A DNA stretch of 64,000 nucleotides from Kitasatospora sp. NBC_01250. Lineage in GTDB: Bacteria > Actinomycetota > Actinomycetes > Streptomycetales > Streptomycetaceae. This document shows, one piece after another, positions 16,715 to 24,608 of the stretch. The stretch is from the NCBI RefSeq assembly GCF_036226465.1, contig NZ_CP108476.1:2356001-2420000 (forward strand), written 5' to 3'. The notes under the pieces are model-generated. The model made no database searches and was not told where the DNA came from. It saw only the letters and a program-made list of their open reading frames with translations. The stretch's first letter is position 1; each line of letters begins with the position of its first letter. The position numbers and the translations under genes are program-made.

Positions 16715-17648
16715 CCACCGACCGTGCCGCGCGCAGCCGGCGCAGCATCCGGGCGTCCTGGAAACCGACCGCACGGGCGGCGGCCTCGGCGGTGCCGCCC
16801 TGGGCGATCAGGTGCTCGGCGTGCTCGATCCGCAGCTCCTGCTGGTAGCGCAGCGGGGTCAGCCCGGTGGCGGCGACGAACCGCCGGGTCAGCGTCCGCT
16901 CGCTGACGCCCACCGCGGCGGCGAGGTCGGCCAGCGCCAGCGGGCCGGTGTAGCCGCCGTCGATCAGGTCCTGGGCCCGGTGCACGGCGTCGGACAGGTG
17001 CGCGCGGTGCCGGAGCATCGCGCTGGCCTGCTGCTCGTCGCCGTTGCGCCGGGCGTAGACCACCATCGCGCGGGCCACCCGGGCGGCGTCGTAGGGGCCG
17101 TGGCGCACCGCGATGAGGTGCAGTGCGAGGTCGATGCCGCTGGCGATGCCGGCCGAGGTGATCAGCCGGTCGTCCACCACGTACAGCACGTCGCGCAGCA
17201 CGGTGGCGCGCGGGTAGCGGCGGGCCAGGTCCTCCTGGAGGTCGTGGTGGGTGGTGCAGCGGCGGCCGTCGAGCAGGCCGGCCCGGCCGAGCGCGTCGGC
17301 GCCCGCGCAGATGCTGGCCACCGTGCCGCCCGCCGCGTGATGGGCCGTCAGGCGGTCCAGGGTGGCCTGCTCCAGTCGGCCGTTGTCCTGCGGCTGCCCG
17401 CGCTCGCGCTCGCGCGGGTCCCGCGAACTCCAGCCGGGGACCATCACCAGGTCGTCCACCGCCAGCCGTGGCCAGGCGGTGGCCGCCCGCAGTTCGAGGC
17501 CCTGGGCGGTGTGGATCGACTCCTGCTCGCCCACGAAGTGGATCTCGTAGGAGTGACCGAGCTCGGCGGCGGAGGAGAAGACCTGGGCCGGGCCGGCCAG
17601 GTCCAGCAGGTGCAGCTGGGGGGCGAGGAGGAAGACGACCTTGCTCAT
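16620..17648 (-). CDS. GlxA-type regulator: DJ-1/PfpI domain plus AraC HTH
   Basis: 342 residues. The N-terminal DJ-1/PfpI domain (residues ~1-190) keeps the nucleophile-elbow Cys in SICAGADALGRAGLL. The C-terminal AraC domain has the first HTH in LADLAAAVGVSERTLTRRF and the second near AAARAVGFQDARMLRR. The C-terminus is extended by ~40 Ala/Pro-rich residues encoded opposite the DUF6817 gene (95-bp convergent overlap), so the true stop may be worth checking. Upstream (17676-17697) is a 22-bp element repeated before the neighbouring isochorismatase, probably its own binding site. Confidence 0.85.
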   Translation of the reverse strand: MSKVVFLLAPQLHLLDLAGPAQVFSSAAELGHSYEIHFVGEQESIHTAQGLELRAATAWPRLAVDDLVMVPGWSSRDPRERERGQPQDNGRLEQATLDRLTAHHAAGGTVASICAGADALGRAGLLDGRRCTTHHDLQEDLARRYPRATVLRDVLYVVDDRLITSAGIASGIDLALHLIAVRHGPYDAARVARAMVVYARRNGDEQQASAMLRHRAHLSDAVHRAQDLIDGGYTGPLALADLAAAVGVSERTLTRRFVAATGLTPLRYQQELRIEHAEHLIAQGGTAEAAARAVGFQDARMLRRLRAARSVASDAPAAGPAGHPAPVSPRARPVHSAGAAAK

Positions 17649-17675
17649 CCCGTCAGTCTACCGCCGGGCCCCGCC

Positions 17676-17697
17676 GGTGCGGCACGATCCGGTCAGC
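17676..17697 (-). promoter_or_regulatory. 22-bp element, copy 1 (before GlxA-type gene)
   Basis: GGTGCGG-C-ACGATCCGGTCAGC matches the copy at 18399-18420 in 21 of 22 positions. It contains a CGGM-ACGA-TCCG partial dyad and lies 28 bp before the regulator's start codon. Confidence 0.65.
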
Positions 17698-17730
17698 CAC
17701 CGGTCGACCGCGTCCGGCGCCGGCCAGGGC

Positions 17731-18345
17731 TCAGCCCTGCTCCAGTTCGGCGACCGTGGCGATCCGGGCGAAGCGGCCCGCCAGCGCGTACTCGGTGCGC
17801 GCGATGATCTCCGCGGTGCCCAGGGTGCGCGGGTCGGCCAGGATCTCCGCCAGGCTGCGCCCGGCCGGGGCGTCGCGGTGCTCGATCGGGTGGGTGGCGG
17901 TGGCGTCGGTGACGAAGACGACCTGGTAGCCGAGGTCGGAGCCGACCCGGGTGGTGGTCTCGCAGCACTGCTCGGTGCGGATGCCGCAGATCACCAGCTC
18001 GCCCACGCCGTGCTGGACCAGCAGCTGCTGGAGGTTGGTGGTGGTGAAGGCGTTGTGCGAGGTCTTGGTGACCACGGGCTCGCCGTCGATCGGCGCGAGG
18101 CCCTCGATCGGGTGCACGTGGCCGAGCGCCGGGTCGAAGAGGTTGCCCGTCCCCGGCTCGCTGTGCAGCACCCAGACCACCAGGTCGCCCTTGGCGCGGG
18201 CGAGCCGGACCAAGCGGTCGACCTGCTCGACGATCTGCGGGTTGGAGACCGACGGCCAGTTGTCGTAGCGGCGGAAGGACTCCTGGACATCGATGACGAT
18301 CAGTGCGGTGCGGGTGGTGGCGGCGCTTGCCTGCGTAATTTCCAT
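17731..18345 (-). CDS. Isochorismatase-family cysteine hydrolase
   Basis: 204 residues, normal for the family. The triad is visible: Asp in ALIVIDVQESF, Lys in PVVTKTSHNAF, and Cys in CGIRTEQCCETTTR. Such enzymes hydrolyse C-N or ether bonds (nicotinamidase, N-carbamoyl amidohydrolase, isochorismatase); which one cannot be told. An in-frame ATG three codons earlier exists at 18354. Isochorismatase-family genes are commonly paired with GlxA-type regulators, and here both genes carry the same upstream element. Confidence 0.85.
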   Translation of the reverse strand: MEITQASAATTRTALIVIDVQESFRRYDNWPSVSNPQIVEQVDRLVRLARAKGDLVVWVLHSEPGTGNLFDPALGHVHPIEGLAPIDGEPVVTKTSHNAFTTTNLQQLLVQHGVGELVICGIRTEQCCETTTRVGSDLGYQVVFVTDATATHPIEHRDAPAGRSLAEILADPRTLGTAEIIARTEYALAGRFARIATVAELEQG

Positions 18346-18398
18346 GGGCACCATCCTGGCCGCCGGGCAGGCCCCGCGCGAAGGCCCGATCAGGCCCG

Positions 18399-18420
18399 GG
18401 TGCGGAACGATCCGGTCAGC
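18399..18420 (-). promoter_or_regulatory. 22-bp element, copy 2 (before isochorismatase)
   Basis: GGTGCGG-A-ACGATCCGGTCAGC, same orientation as copy 1 and 54 bp before the isochorismatase start. It also lies in the divergent region shared with the dehydrogenase at 18524. The core CGGA-ACGA-TCCG is an inverted repeat. Confidence 0.65.
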
Positions 18421-18523
18421 GAGACCGGGAAATCGTCATGGCTCCTGGCACCACCTCCGAGGCCTTCGCTGTGGGGTCGGCACCCATGGGGGCCGACCAG
18501 CACCGCCCGTAGCGTGTCGGCGC

Positions 18524-19276
18524 ATGGAGAGCACCGAGCTGACGGGACGCACCGCGCTGGTCACCGGCGCGGCGAGCGGGATCGGCCGGGCCTGCGCCCG
18601 GACCCTCGCGGCGGCGGGCGCCCGGGTCCACGTGGTGGACCTGGCCGGCGCGGCCGCGCGCGAACTGGCCGCCGAACTCGGCGGCGAGGCGCACGTGGTG
18701 GACCTGGCCGACCCCGCGGCCGTGGACCGGCTGCCCGCCGACGCCGACATCGTGGTCAACAACGCGGGCCTGCAGCACGTGGCGCCGGTGGAGGAGTTCC
18801 CGCCCGACCGGTTCGCGCTGATCCAACGGGTGATGGTGGAGGCGCCGTTCAGGATCGTCCGGCGCACCCTGCCGCACATGTACCGGCAGGGGTGGGGCCG
18901 GGTGGTCAACCTCTCTTCCGTGCACGGCCTGCGCGCCTCCCCGTTCAAGGTCGCCTACGTGACCGCCAAGCACGGCCTGGAGGGCTTCAGCAAGGTGGTC
19001 GCGCTGGAGGGCGCACCGCACGGGGTGACCAGCAACTGCGTCAGCCCGGGGTACGTCCGCACCCCGCTGGTGGAGCGTCAGATCGCCGACCAGGCGGCCG
19101 CCCACGGGATCCCCGCCGAGCAGGTGATCGAGGAGGTGATGCTGGAGCGCACCGCGATCAAGCGGTTGATCGAGCCGTCCGAGGTCGCCGAGGCGGTGCG
19201 CTGGCTCTGCTCACCGGCGGCGGGGTACGTCACCGGGACCTCGCTGACGCTGGACGGCGGCTGGACGGCGCACTGA
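18524..19276 (+). CDS. 3-hydroxybutyrate dehydrogenase (SDR)
   Basis: 250 residues, a classical short-chain dehydrogenase. Visible are the NAD-site TGAASGIGRA, NNAG (residues ~77-80), the catalytic Ser in NLSSVHGL, the active-site YVTAK, and the hydroxybutyrate-type motifs LQHVAPVEEFPPDRF and NCVSPGYVRTPLVERQI. The predicted reaction is (R)-3-hydroxybutyrate plus NAD+ to acetoacetate. TAGCGT at 18510-18515 ends 8 nt before the ATG with no Shine-Dalgarno (leaderless). Convergent with the next gene, 4 bp apart. Confidence 0.87.
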   Translation: MESTELTGRTALVTGAASGIGRACARTLAAAGARVHVVDLAGAAARELAAELGGEAHVVDLADPAAVDRLPADADIVVNNAGLQHVAPVEEFPPDRFALIQRVMVEAPFRIVRRTLPHMYRQGWGRVVNLSSVHGLRASPFKVAYVTAKHGLEGFSKVVALEGAPHGVTSNCVSPGYVRTPLVERQIADQAAAHGIPAEQVIEEVMLERTAIKRLIEPSEVAEAVRWLCSPAAGYVTGTSLTLDGGWTAH

Positions 19277-19280
19277 GCGC

Positions 19281-19922
19281 TCAGCGGGGATCGGGCCGGT
19301 CGAGGTTCCAGTGCCGCACCACCTGGCAGATCCAGCGCTCCTCCAGCTCGGGGCCGACCCGGATGAGCGAGAAGCGGCTGATGGTGCGCTGCCCGCCCTC
19401 GGCGTCCCCGTAGAGCAGGTCGATGTTGACCCGCTCCCCGTTCTTGACCGGGTCGACCAGCGCCCGGTGGTACGGGTCCTCGGGGTCGCGCAGCGCCGCG
19501 TGCCAGAAGCTGGTGTCGCCGGGCGCGACGTAGAGGTCGCGGGCCTGGCGGCGGAAGTCGGCCGGGTCCGGGTGGACCACGTCCTGGTAGGTCTCCGGCG
19601 GCGCGAACCGCCAGCCGTGGATCACGCCGAGCCCGGGGCCGACGTTGCGGATCGAGGCGGCCAGGTACAGGTTGTCCTCGGTCAGCCGCAGGTAGCCCGC
19701 GCTGCCCGGCAGGTAGGCCCCGTGGCCGTCCTGCCAGATCAGCTTCTGCTGCGGCGCCTCCAGCCGGGAGGTGATCAGCAGCGGGCGCAGCGAGGCCTGC
19801 AGCGCGCGCTCCGCCGAGAGCGCGGCGCGGTCGGCCGAGCGGATCGAGGCGAACGAGGCGCCGGCCAGCACCAGGGTGCCCGCGGCGGTGGCCAGCGCGG
19901 AGATGACGTTCCAGTCGGCCAT
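19281..19922 (-). CDS. Hypothetical protein with one N-terminal membrane anchor
   Basis: 213 residues. Residues ~5-28 (ISALATAAGTLVLAGASFAS) form one membrane helix, followed by a charged helix (RSADRAALSAERAL) and a beta-rich region (YLRLTEDNLYLAASIRNVGPG). This layout is common in streptomycete proteins of unknown function. Start at the ATG at 19922, which puts the helix at the N-terminus. No function assigned. The 231 bp upstream, to the next gene, holds nothing I recognise except a leaderless promoter box for that gene. Confidence 0.65.
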   Translation of the reverse strand: MADWNVISALATAAGTLVLAGASFASIRSADRAALSAERALQASLRPLLITSRLEAPQQKLIWQDGHGAYLPGSAGYLRLTEDNLYLAASIRNVGPGLGVIHGWRFAPPETYQDVVHPDPADFRRQARDLYVAPGDTSFWHAALRDPEDPYHRALVDPVKNGERVNIDLLYGDAEGGQRTISRFSLIRVGPELEERWICQVVRHWNLDRPDPR

Positions 19923-20153
19923 GGTCACCAGCCCGCTTCGCTGGCCAGGCACTGATGTGATGATCCGACCACAAGCATGGCGCGCAGCCTAGAGCACGCC
20001 CACCCCGTGCCGTACAGCGCCCCGGGCGAGCGGGTCGCGGTGGTGCTGTGCGGGGCGAACACGGACCTGTCCTGACGCGGCACTAGCTGCGGTGGCGGGC
20101 CGCGGGGGCCCGGTACGACGATCAGTGTCAGCGGGCGGGGCTACGGTCGCCGG

Positions 20154-20618
20154 ATGGCTGAACCGACTGCTTCCCGAACCGCCGCCCCCGACATCGTGGT
20201 CACCGACTCCCCGGCGCCGGCCGACCTCGCGCTGATCTCGGACGAGCTGGACCGCTTCAACACCGAGGCCAGCGGCACCGCCGACCGCCGCCCGCTGGCC
20301 GTCCTGGTCAAGGACCCGGACACCGGCGCGGTGCTCGGCGGCCTGACCGGCCGGACCTCGCTCGGGCTGCTCTTCGTGGACCTGTTCCACCTGCCGCCCG
20401 CGCTGCGCGGCCACGGCCTCGGCAGCGAGATCCTGCGGCGGGCCGAGGAGGAGGGCCGGCGCCGCGGCTGCCGCAGCGCCGTGCTCTACACCATCACCTT
20501 CCAGGCCCCCGGCTTCTACCAGCGGCACGGCTGGCGGGTGTTCGGCGAGATCCCGTGCGACCCGCCGGGCACCAGCCGGGTGTTCATGACGAAGGACCTG
20601 GTCCCGGACCTCGGCTAG
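20154..20618 (+). CDS. GNAT-family N-acetyltransferase
   Basis: 154 residues. The acetyl-CoA-binding motif is LPPALRGHGLGSEILRRAEEE (R-G-x-G-x-G/S pattern), then the typical end FYQRHGWRVFGE. TACGGT at 20142-20147 ends 6 nt before the ATG, so a leaderless transcript is likely. The stop codon overlaps that of the small ORF on the other strand. Substrate unknown. Confidence 0.85.
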   Translation: MAEPTASRTAAPDIVVTDSPAPADLALISDELDRFNTEASGTADRRPLAVLVKDPDTGAVLGGLTGRTSLGLLFVDLFHLPPALRGHGLGSEILRRAEEEGRRRGCRSAVLYTITFQAPGFYQRHGWRVFGEIPCDPPGTSRVFMTKDLVPDLG

Positions 20619-20764
20619 TGAGGGTCCGGCCCGATCGTCAGGGGGGCGGCCGGTGTTCGCGGTGGCGGTGGGGGTGCGTGGAGCAGGACCGCGCCCACGC
20701 AGGTGGCCACGCCCAGCAGGACGGCGGCCGCCCCCGCCAGCCGCCGCCAGGCGGGCGCCCTCAC
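20615..20764 (-). CDS. Small single-pass membrane protein coupled to ddl
   Basis: 49 codons, too short for most gene finders. The GTG at 20764 overlaps the ligase stop codon (GTGA), a sign of coupled translation. The product starts VRAPAWRR, has one hydrophobic helix (LAGAAAVLLGVATCVGAVLL) and ends in a Pro-rich tail, so it would span the membrane once. It could be a genuine small subunit of the alr-ddl locus or the stump of a lost membrane-anchored enzyme (for example a VanY-like D,D-carboxypeptidase). No homologue is known to me. Confidence 0.45.
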   Translation of the reverse strand: MRAPAWRRLAGAAAVLLGVATCVGAVLLHAPPPPPRTPAAPLTIGPDPH

Positions 20765-21855
20765 CGGGCCGCGGCCGGCACGGCGGCCGGGGCCGTCCGG
20801 GGGCCGCCGCCCGCCAGGGCGGTGGCGATCAGCACGTCCAGCAGCTCCTGGTACGCCAGCCCGGTCGCGGCCCAGATCCGCGGGTACTGGGAGGCGGCGG
20901 TGAAGCCGGGGAAGGTGTTCACCTCGTTCACCACCGGCTCCGTGTCGTCCCGCAGCAGGAAGTCGATCCGCAGCAGCCCCGAGCAGCCCAGCGTCCGGAA
21001 GACCTCCACCGCCATCTCCCGCAACCGCTCGGCGACCCGGGTGGGCAGCCGGGCGGGGATCTCGAAACGGGTCGTGCTGTCCTGGTACTTGGCCGCGTAG
21101 TCGAAGAACGGCTGCCCGCCGCGCACCCGGATCTCCAGCGCCGGGCCCACCTCCAGGCGGCCGTCCGGGTGTTCCAGCACCGCCAGGTCCACCTCGCGGC
21201 CCAGCACCGCCTCCTCCACCAGCACCTTGGTGTCGAAGGCGCGGGCGCCGGCCAGCGCCGCGTCCAGCTCCGCCCAGTCGTTCACCCTGGTGACACCGAG
21301 GCTGGAGCCGGCCCGGGCCGGCTTCACGAAGGCGGGCAGGCCCAGCCACTGCCGCTCCTGCTCCGGCAGTTCGGCCGCCGGCCCGTGCAGCAGCACCGAG
21401 GCCGCCACCGGCAGGCCGACCGAGGCCAGCAGCCGCTTGGTGACGTCCTTGTCCATCCCGGCCGCGCCGGCGAACACGCCGTTGCCCACGTACGGGACGT
21501 CCAGCGTCTCCAACAGGCCCTGCACCGTGCCGTCCTCGCCGTACGGACCGTGCAGCACCGGCAGCACGACGTCGGCGGCGGCGAGGACCGGCAGCGCCTG
21601 CGCCAGGCCGGCCCAGCAGGGCGCGCCGGTGTCGGGCAGCAGGCGCTGGAGGTCGTCCGGTCCGTACGGGCCGGCGGGCAGGTCCTCGGGGCCCGGGACC
21701 CACGAGCCGGTGCTGGTGATGCGCACCGGCCGGACCGCGTAGCGGTCGCGGTTCAGGTGGGTGATGATGCCCGCGGCCGAGGCGCAGGAGACGTCGTGCT
21801 CACCGCTACGGCCACCGAAGACCACCGCGACCCGGATCCGGTCCTGCTCAGCCAT
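20761..21855 (-). CDS. D-alanine--D-alanine ligase family (Ddl)
   Basis: 364 residues, ATP-grasp fold. Visible are FGGRSGEHDVSCASA (N-terminal substrate site), VLHGPYGEDGTVQG, MDKDVTKRLL, FVKPARAGSSLGVTRV (ATP site), the omega-loop FFDYAAKYQD, GLLRIDFLL, and the metal site VNEVNTFPGFT. The K-Y omega-loop points to dipeptide ligases (D-Ala-D-Ala or D-Ala-D-Ser) rather than D-Ala-D-Lac VanA/VanB. The start overlaps the alr stop by 8 bp. Since a housekeeping ddl is normally elsewhere in the chromosome, this is probably a dedicated extra copy. Confidence 0.85.
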   Translation of the reverse strand: MAEQDRIRVAVVFGGRSGEHDVSCASAAGIITHLNRDRYAVRPVRITSTGSWVPGPEDLPAGPYGPDDLQRLLPDTGAPCWAGLAQALPVLAAADVVLPVLHGPYGEDGTVQGLLETLDVPYVGNGVFAGAAGMDKDVTKRLLASVGLPVAASVLLHGPAAELPEQERQWLGLPAFVKPARAGSSLGVTRVNDWAELDAALAGARAFDTKVLVEEAVLGREVDLAVLEHPDGRLEVGPALEIRVRGGQPFFDYAAKYQDSTTRFEIPARLPTRVAERLREMAVEVFRTLGCSGLLRIDFLLRDDTEPVVNEVNTFPGFTAASQYPRIWAATGLAYQELLDVLIATALAGGGPRTAPAAVPAAAR

Positions 21856-23125
21856 GCCGGTTCTCCTCGCTGCTGTCCAACTGGTGGGTGGTGCCGGGGG
21901 GAACGGCCGGCAGATGGCGCCGGGGCACCCGGGGGCCGATGCCGGTGAGCAGTTCGTGCGCGTTGGTGCCCGCCCAGCGGGCCCAGTCGCCGACCGTGGG
22001 CTCGCCGTGGTCCCCCGGTCCGAACACCACCACCGGCTCGCCGATGCCGACCTCGGCCGCCCCGGCGTCGAGCACGCACTGGTCCATCGCGATCCGTCCC
22101 GCGACCGGGCGGCGGGCCCCGGCGGCCCACATCGCGGCGCGGCCCGAGGCGGCGCGCGGCACGCCGTCCGCGAAGCCGAGCGGCACCAGCAGCAGGCTGC
22201 CGTCCTGCGGCGCGCGGTACTCGTGCCCGTAGGACACGCCCTCACCGGCCCGCACCGGGCGGGCCATGACGGCGCGGGCGCGCAACGTCATGGCCGGGCG
22301 CAGGCCGAAGGTGCGCCCCCGCACCGGCTCGACGCCGTACAGCCCGATCCCGGCCCGGACCAGGTCGTAGTGGGTGCTCGAATCGTTCAGCGCGGCGGCC
22401 GAGTTGGCCAGGTGCAGCAGCCGGGGGCGGAGTCCGGCCGTGCGGGCGAAGGCGACCGCCTCCTCGAAGTCCCGTACCTGGCGCGCCGTGCAGCTCGGCG
22501 CGGACCCCATCGAGCCGTCGGAGTCCACCAGGTGCGACCAGATCCCGCGGACCCGCACGGTGCCGCGCAGCTCGAAGGCCCGGGCGGCCCGCACCAGCGC
22601 CGCCCAGTCGCGCGGTGCGGCGCCGTTGCGGCGCAGCCCGGTGTCGACCTTGAGGTGCACCCGCGCGGTGAGCCCGGTGCGCGCGGCCCAGGCCGCGACG
22701 CCGGCCAGGTGCAGGTAGGAGGAGACCGAGAGGTCGATCCCGGCCCGCAGCGCCGGGGTGAAGTCCTCGTCGGGCAGCTGCATCCAGCTGAGCACCGGCG
22801 CGGTGAGACCGGCCGCGCGCAGTTCCAGCGCCTCCCGGGTCGAGGTGACGCCCAGCCAGCTCGCGCCGTTGGCCAGCGCGGTACGGGCCACCGGCACCGC
22901 GCCGTGCCCGAAGCCGTCCGCCTTGACCACCGCCATCACCGCGCCGCGCGAGCGCGCCGCCAGCAGCCGGGTGTTGTGCGCGATCGCGCCGAGGTCGACC
23001 ACCGCCTCGGCGTAGGCGTCGCCGCTCCCGGTCGACCGCGTGGTGGTGCAGGTGTCCTGACCCCGTCGGGCCCTGCTGTGCCCGTCGTGGGGCACCGGGC
23101 CCCGTTCTCTCGTCGCGCTCCGCAT
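21848..23125 (-). CDS. alr: Alanine racemase
   Basis: 425 residues. The PLP-binding Lys lies in VVKADGFGHGAVPVAR (~residue 68; usual family motif KADAYGHG). The C-terminal catalytic Tyr region is GVSYGHEYRAP and the metal/substrate end is GRIAMDQCVLD. The N-terminal ~35 residues before AEAVVDLGAIAHN are extra and Arg-rich. AGGAGG lies 9 nt upstream of the ATG at 23125. It forms an operon with ddl (8-bp overlap) and faces the sensor kinase across a 167-bp divergent promoter region. Serine racemase activity (VanT-like) cannot be excluded. Confidence 0.88.
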   Translation of the reverse strand: MRSATRERGPVPHDGHSRARRGQDTCTTTRSTGSGDAYAEAVVDLGAIAHNTRLLAARSRGAVMAVVKADGFGHGAVPVARTALANGASWLGVTSTREALELRAAGLTAPVLSWMQLPDEDFTPALRAGIDLSVSSYLHLAGVAAWAARTGLTARVHLKVDTGLRRNGAAPRDWAALVRAARAFELRGTVRVRGIWSHLVDSDGSMGSAPSCTARQVRDFEEAVAFARTAGLRPRLLHLANSAAALNDSSTHYDLVRAGIGLYGVEPVRGRTFGLRPAMTLRARAVMARPVRAGEGVSYGHEYRAPQDGSLLLVPLGFADGVPRAASGRAAMWAAGARRPVAGRIAMDQCVLDAGAAEVGIGEPVVVFGPGDHGEPTVGDWARWAGTNAHELLTGIGPRVPRRHLPAVPPGTTHQLDSSEENRHG

Positions 23126-23190
23126 GAGCACCGGCCTCCTGGTGTCGCCGTTTCCGCACGCCACTCCAGCCGAGACCCCGTTAAACCCCG

Positions 23191-23221
23191 GTGAGGTGAT
23201 CACTCACACCCAGCTCACACC
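23191..23221. promoter_or_regulatory. OmpR-type tandem repeat between alr and the sensor kinase
   Basis: CTCACACC occurs at 23203-23210 and again at 23214-23221, an 11-bp period typical of OmpR/PhoB-class response regulators. Just before it, GTGAG-GTGATCA-CTCAC (23191-23207) forms a near-perfect dyad. The position between the divergent alr and kinase genes fits control by the regulator at 24609. Confidence 0.55.
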
Positions 23222-23292
23222 GGGTCTGCATACTGGGTGGGACGCCGCGTTGAACCGCACGCGGCGGGCCACCACGACGACGAACGGGCAGT

Positions 23293-24567
23293 ATGCGCAC
23301 ACCGGTCCGCGGGCCCGAGCAGCAATCCGACCAGGGCGGCGCTTCCGACCGGGGCGATGCTTCCGACCGGGGCAGCGCTTCCGACCGGCCTGGTGGGGGC
23401 GGCGGCGGGCGCGGTGCATGGCGCGGCAGCCTGCGGACCCGGCTCTCGCTGGTCTTCGGCCTGATGTTCTTCGTCGCCGCCGCCGCGGTGCTGGCCGTCA
23501 CCCTGATCCTGGTCGACAACTCGATGCGGTACAGCCTGGACCTGGCCTTCTCCCCCGGCTACGCCCTCGACCCGCACCCCTCCGCCGCCCTCCAGCAGTA
23601 CCTCGCCCGGCAGCACGGCGGGGAGGCGGCCACCAAGGCCGTCATCCTGTCCTCGATGAAGCGCAACCTGCTGATCAAGGGCGGCCTCACGGTGCTCGCC
23701 GTGGGGGTCGTCGCCACCACGGCGGGCTGGCTGGTGGCCGGGCGGCTGACCCGCCCGCTCAGTGTGATCAGCTCGCACGCGGAGCGGATCGCCACCCGCA
23801 CCCTGCACCGGCGGATCGGCCTCCAGGCACCGCCCGGCGAGGTGAAGTCCCTGGCCGACTCCTTCGACAGCATGCTCGACCGGCTCGACCAGGCCTTCGC
23901 CGGCCAGTCGCGCTTCATCTCCAACGCCGCGCACGAGTTGAAGACCCCGATCGCCGTCACCCGCACCCTGGTGGAGGTCGCGATGAACCGGCCCACCGCC
24001 CCGCCCGAGGTCAGGACGCTCGGCGAGAACCTGCTGGCCGTCAGCGAGCGCCACGAGCGGCTGATCGACGCGCTGCTCACCCTGGCCCGGGCCGACGACG
24101 CGCTGACCGAGCAACTGCCGCTCGACCTGGCCGATCTGGCCGAGGCGGTGGTGGCCGCCGCCGGTGCCGAGGCCGCCCGCCAGGACGTCACGCTGGAGTG
24201 CCACCTGGCGCCCGCCCGCGCCACCGGCGACCCGATCCTGATGGAGCAGGTGCTGCGCAACCTGGTCGACAACGCGATCCGCTACAACGTGCCGGGCGGG
24301 CGGGTCACGGTGCGCACCCGGGGCGGGCTGTACGGCGCCGAGGCGCTGGTCGGCAACACCGGACCGGTGATCTCCGAGCACGAGATCCCGGTGCTCTTCG
24401 CGCCGTTCCGCCGGCTCACCGACCGGGTGGGCTCGGCGCGCGGCAGCGGCCTGGGGCTGTCCATCGTGCGCGCGGTCGCCCAGGCGCACGGCGGGGAGGC
24501 GACCGCGCGACCGCTGCCGGGCGGCGGGATCGAGGTGCGGGTGGTGCTGCCGACGGACCGGAGCTGA
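23293..24567 (+). CDS. Sensor histidine kinase (HAMP, HisKA, HATPase)
   Basis: 424 residues. TM1 is at ~52-75, followed by a ~60-residue external segment, TM2 at ~137-160, then HAMP. The phosphoacceptor is His214 in SNAAHELKTPIAVTR. ATPase boxes are NLVDNAIRYN, VGNTGPV (Asn-Thr instead of the usual Asp-Asn in the D box), and GSGLGLSIVRAV. The N-terminal ~50 residues contain a repeated Ala-Ser-Asp-Arg-Gly motif from an 18-bp tandem repeat. It is convergent with the response regulator, an unusual split for a two-component pair. Sensing of cell-wall antibiotics or precursors is inferred from the neighbouring alr-ddl genes. Confidence 0.85.
   Translation: MRTPVRGPEQQSDQGGASDRGDASDRGSASDRPGGGGGGRGAWRGSLRTRLSLVFGLMFFVAAAAVLAVTLILVDNSMRYSLDLAFSPGYALDPHPSAALQQYLARQHGGEAATKAVILSSMKRNLLIKGGLTVLAVGVVATTAGWLVAGRLTRPLSVISSHAERIATRTLHRRIGLQAPPGEVKSLADSFDSMLDRLDQAFAGQSRFISNAAHELKTPIAVTRTLVEVAMNRPTAPPEVRTLGENLLAVSERHERLIDALLTLARADDALTEQLPLDLADLAEAVVAAAGAEAARQDVTLECHLAPARATGDPILMEQVLRNLVDNAIRYNVPGGRVTVRTRGGLYGAEALVGNTGPVISEHEIPVLFAPFRRLTDRVGSARGSGLGLSIVRAVAQAHGGEATARPLPGGGIEVRVVLPTDRS
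23323..23394 (+). repeat. 18-bp tandem repeat in the kinase N-terminus
   Basis: Three close copies of GCTTCCGACCGGGGC plus three variable bases start at 23341, 23359 and 23377, preceded by a degraded fourth at 23323. They keep frame and encode Ala-Ser-Asp-Arg-Gly-x units ahead of the first membrane helix. Confidence 0.85.
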
Positions 24568-24608
24568 CGGTTCCTCGGGGCAGCCCGCCAGCGGACCTCG
24601 GGAGGGCG

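Noticed and set aside
19923..20153. Possible small gene between the hypothetical protein and GNAT
   Set aside because: No frame with a ribosome site, coupling or plausible product.
20761..21855. vanA-type D-Ala-D-Lac ligase of a vanHAX cluster
   Set aside because: The omega-loop has FFDYAAKY as in dipeptide ligases and no vanH or vanX is present.
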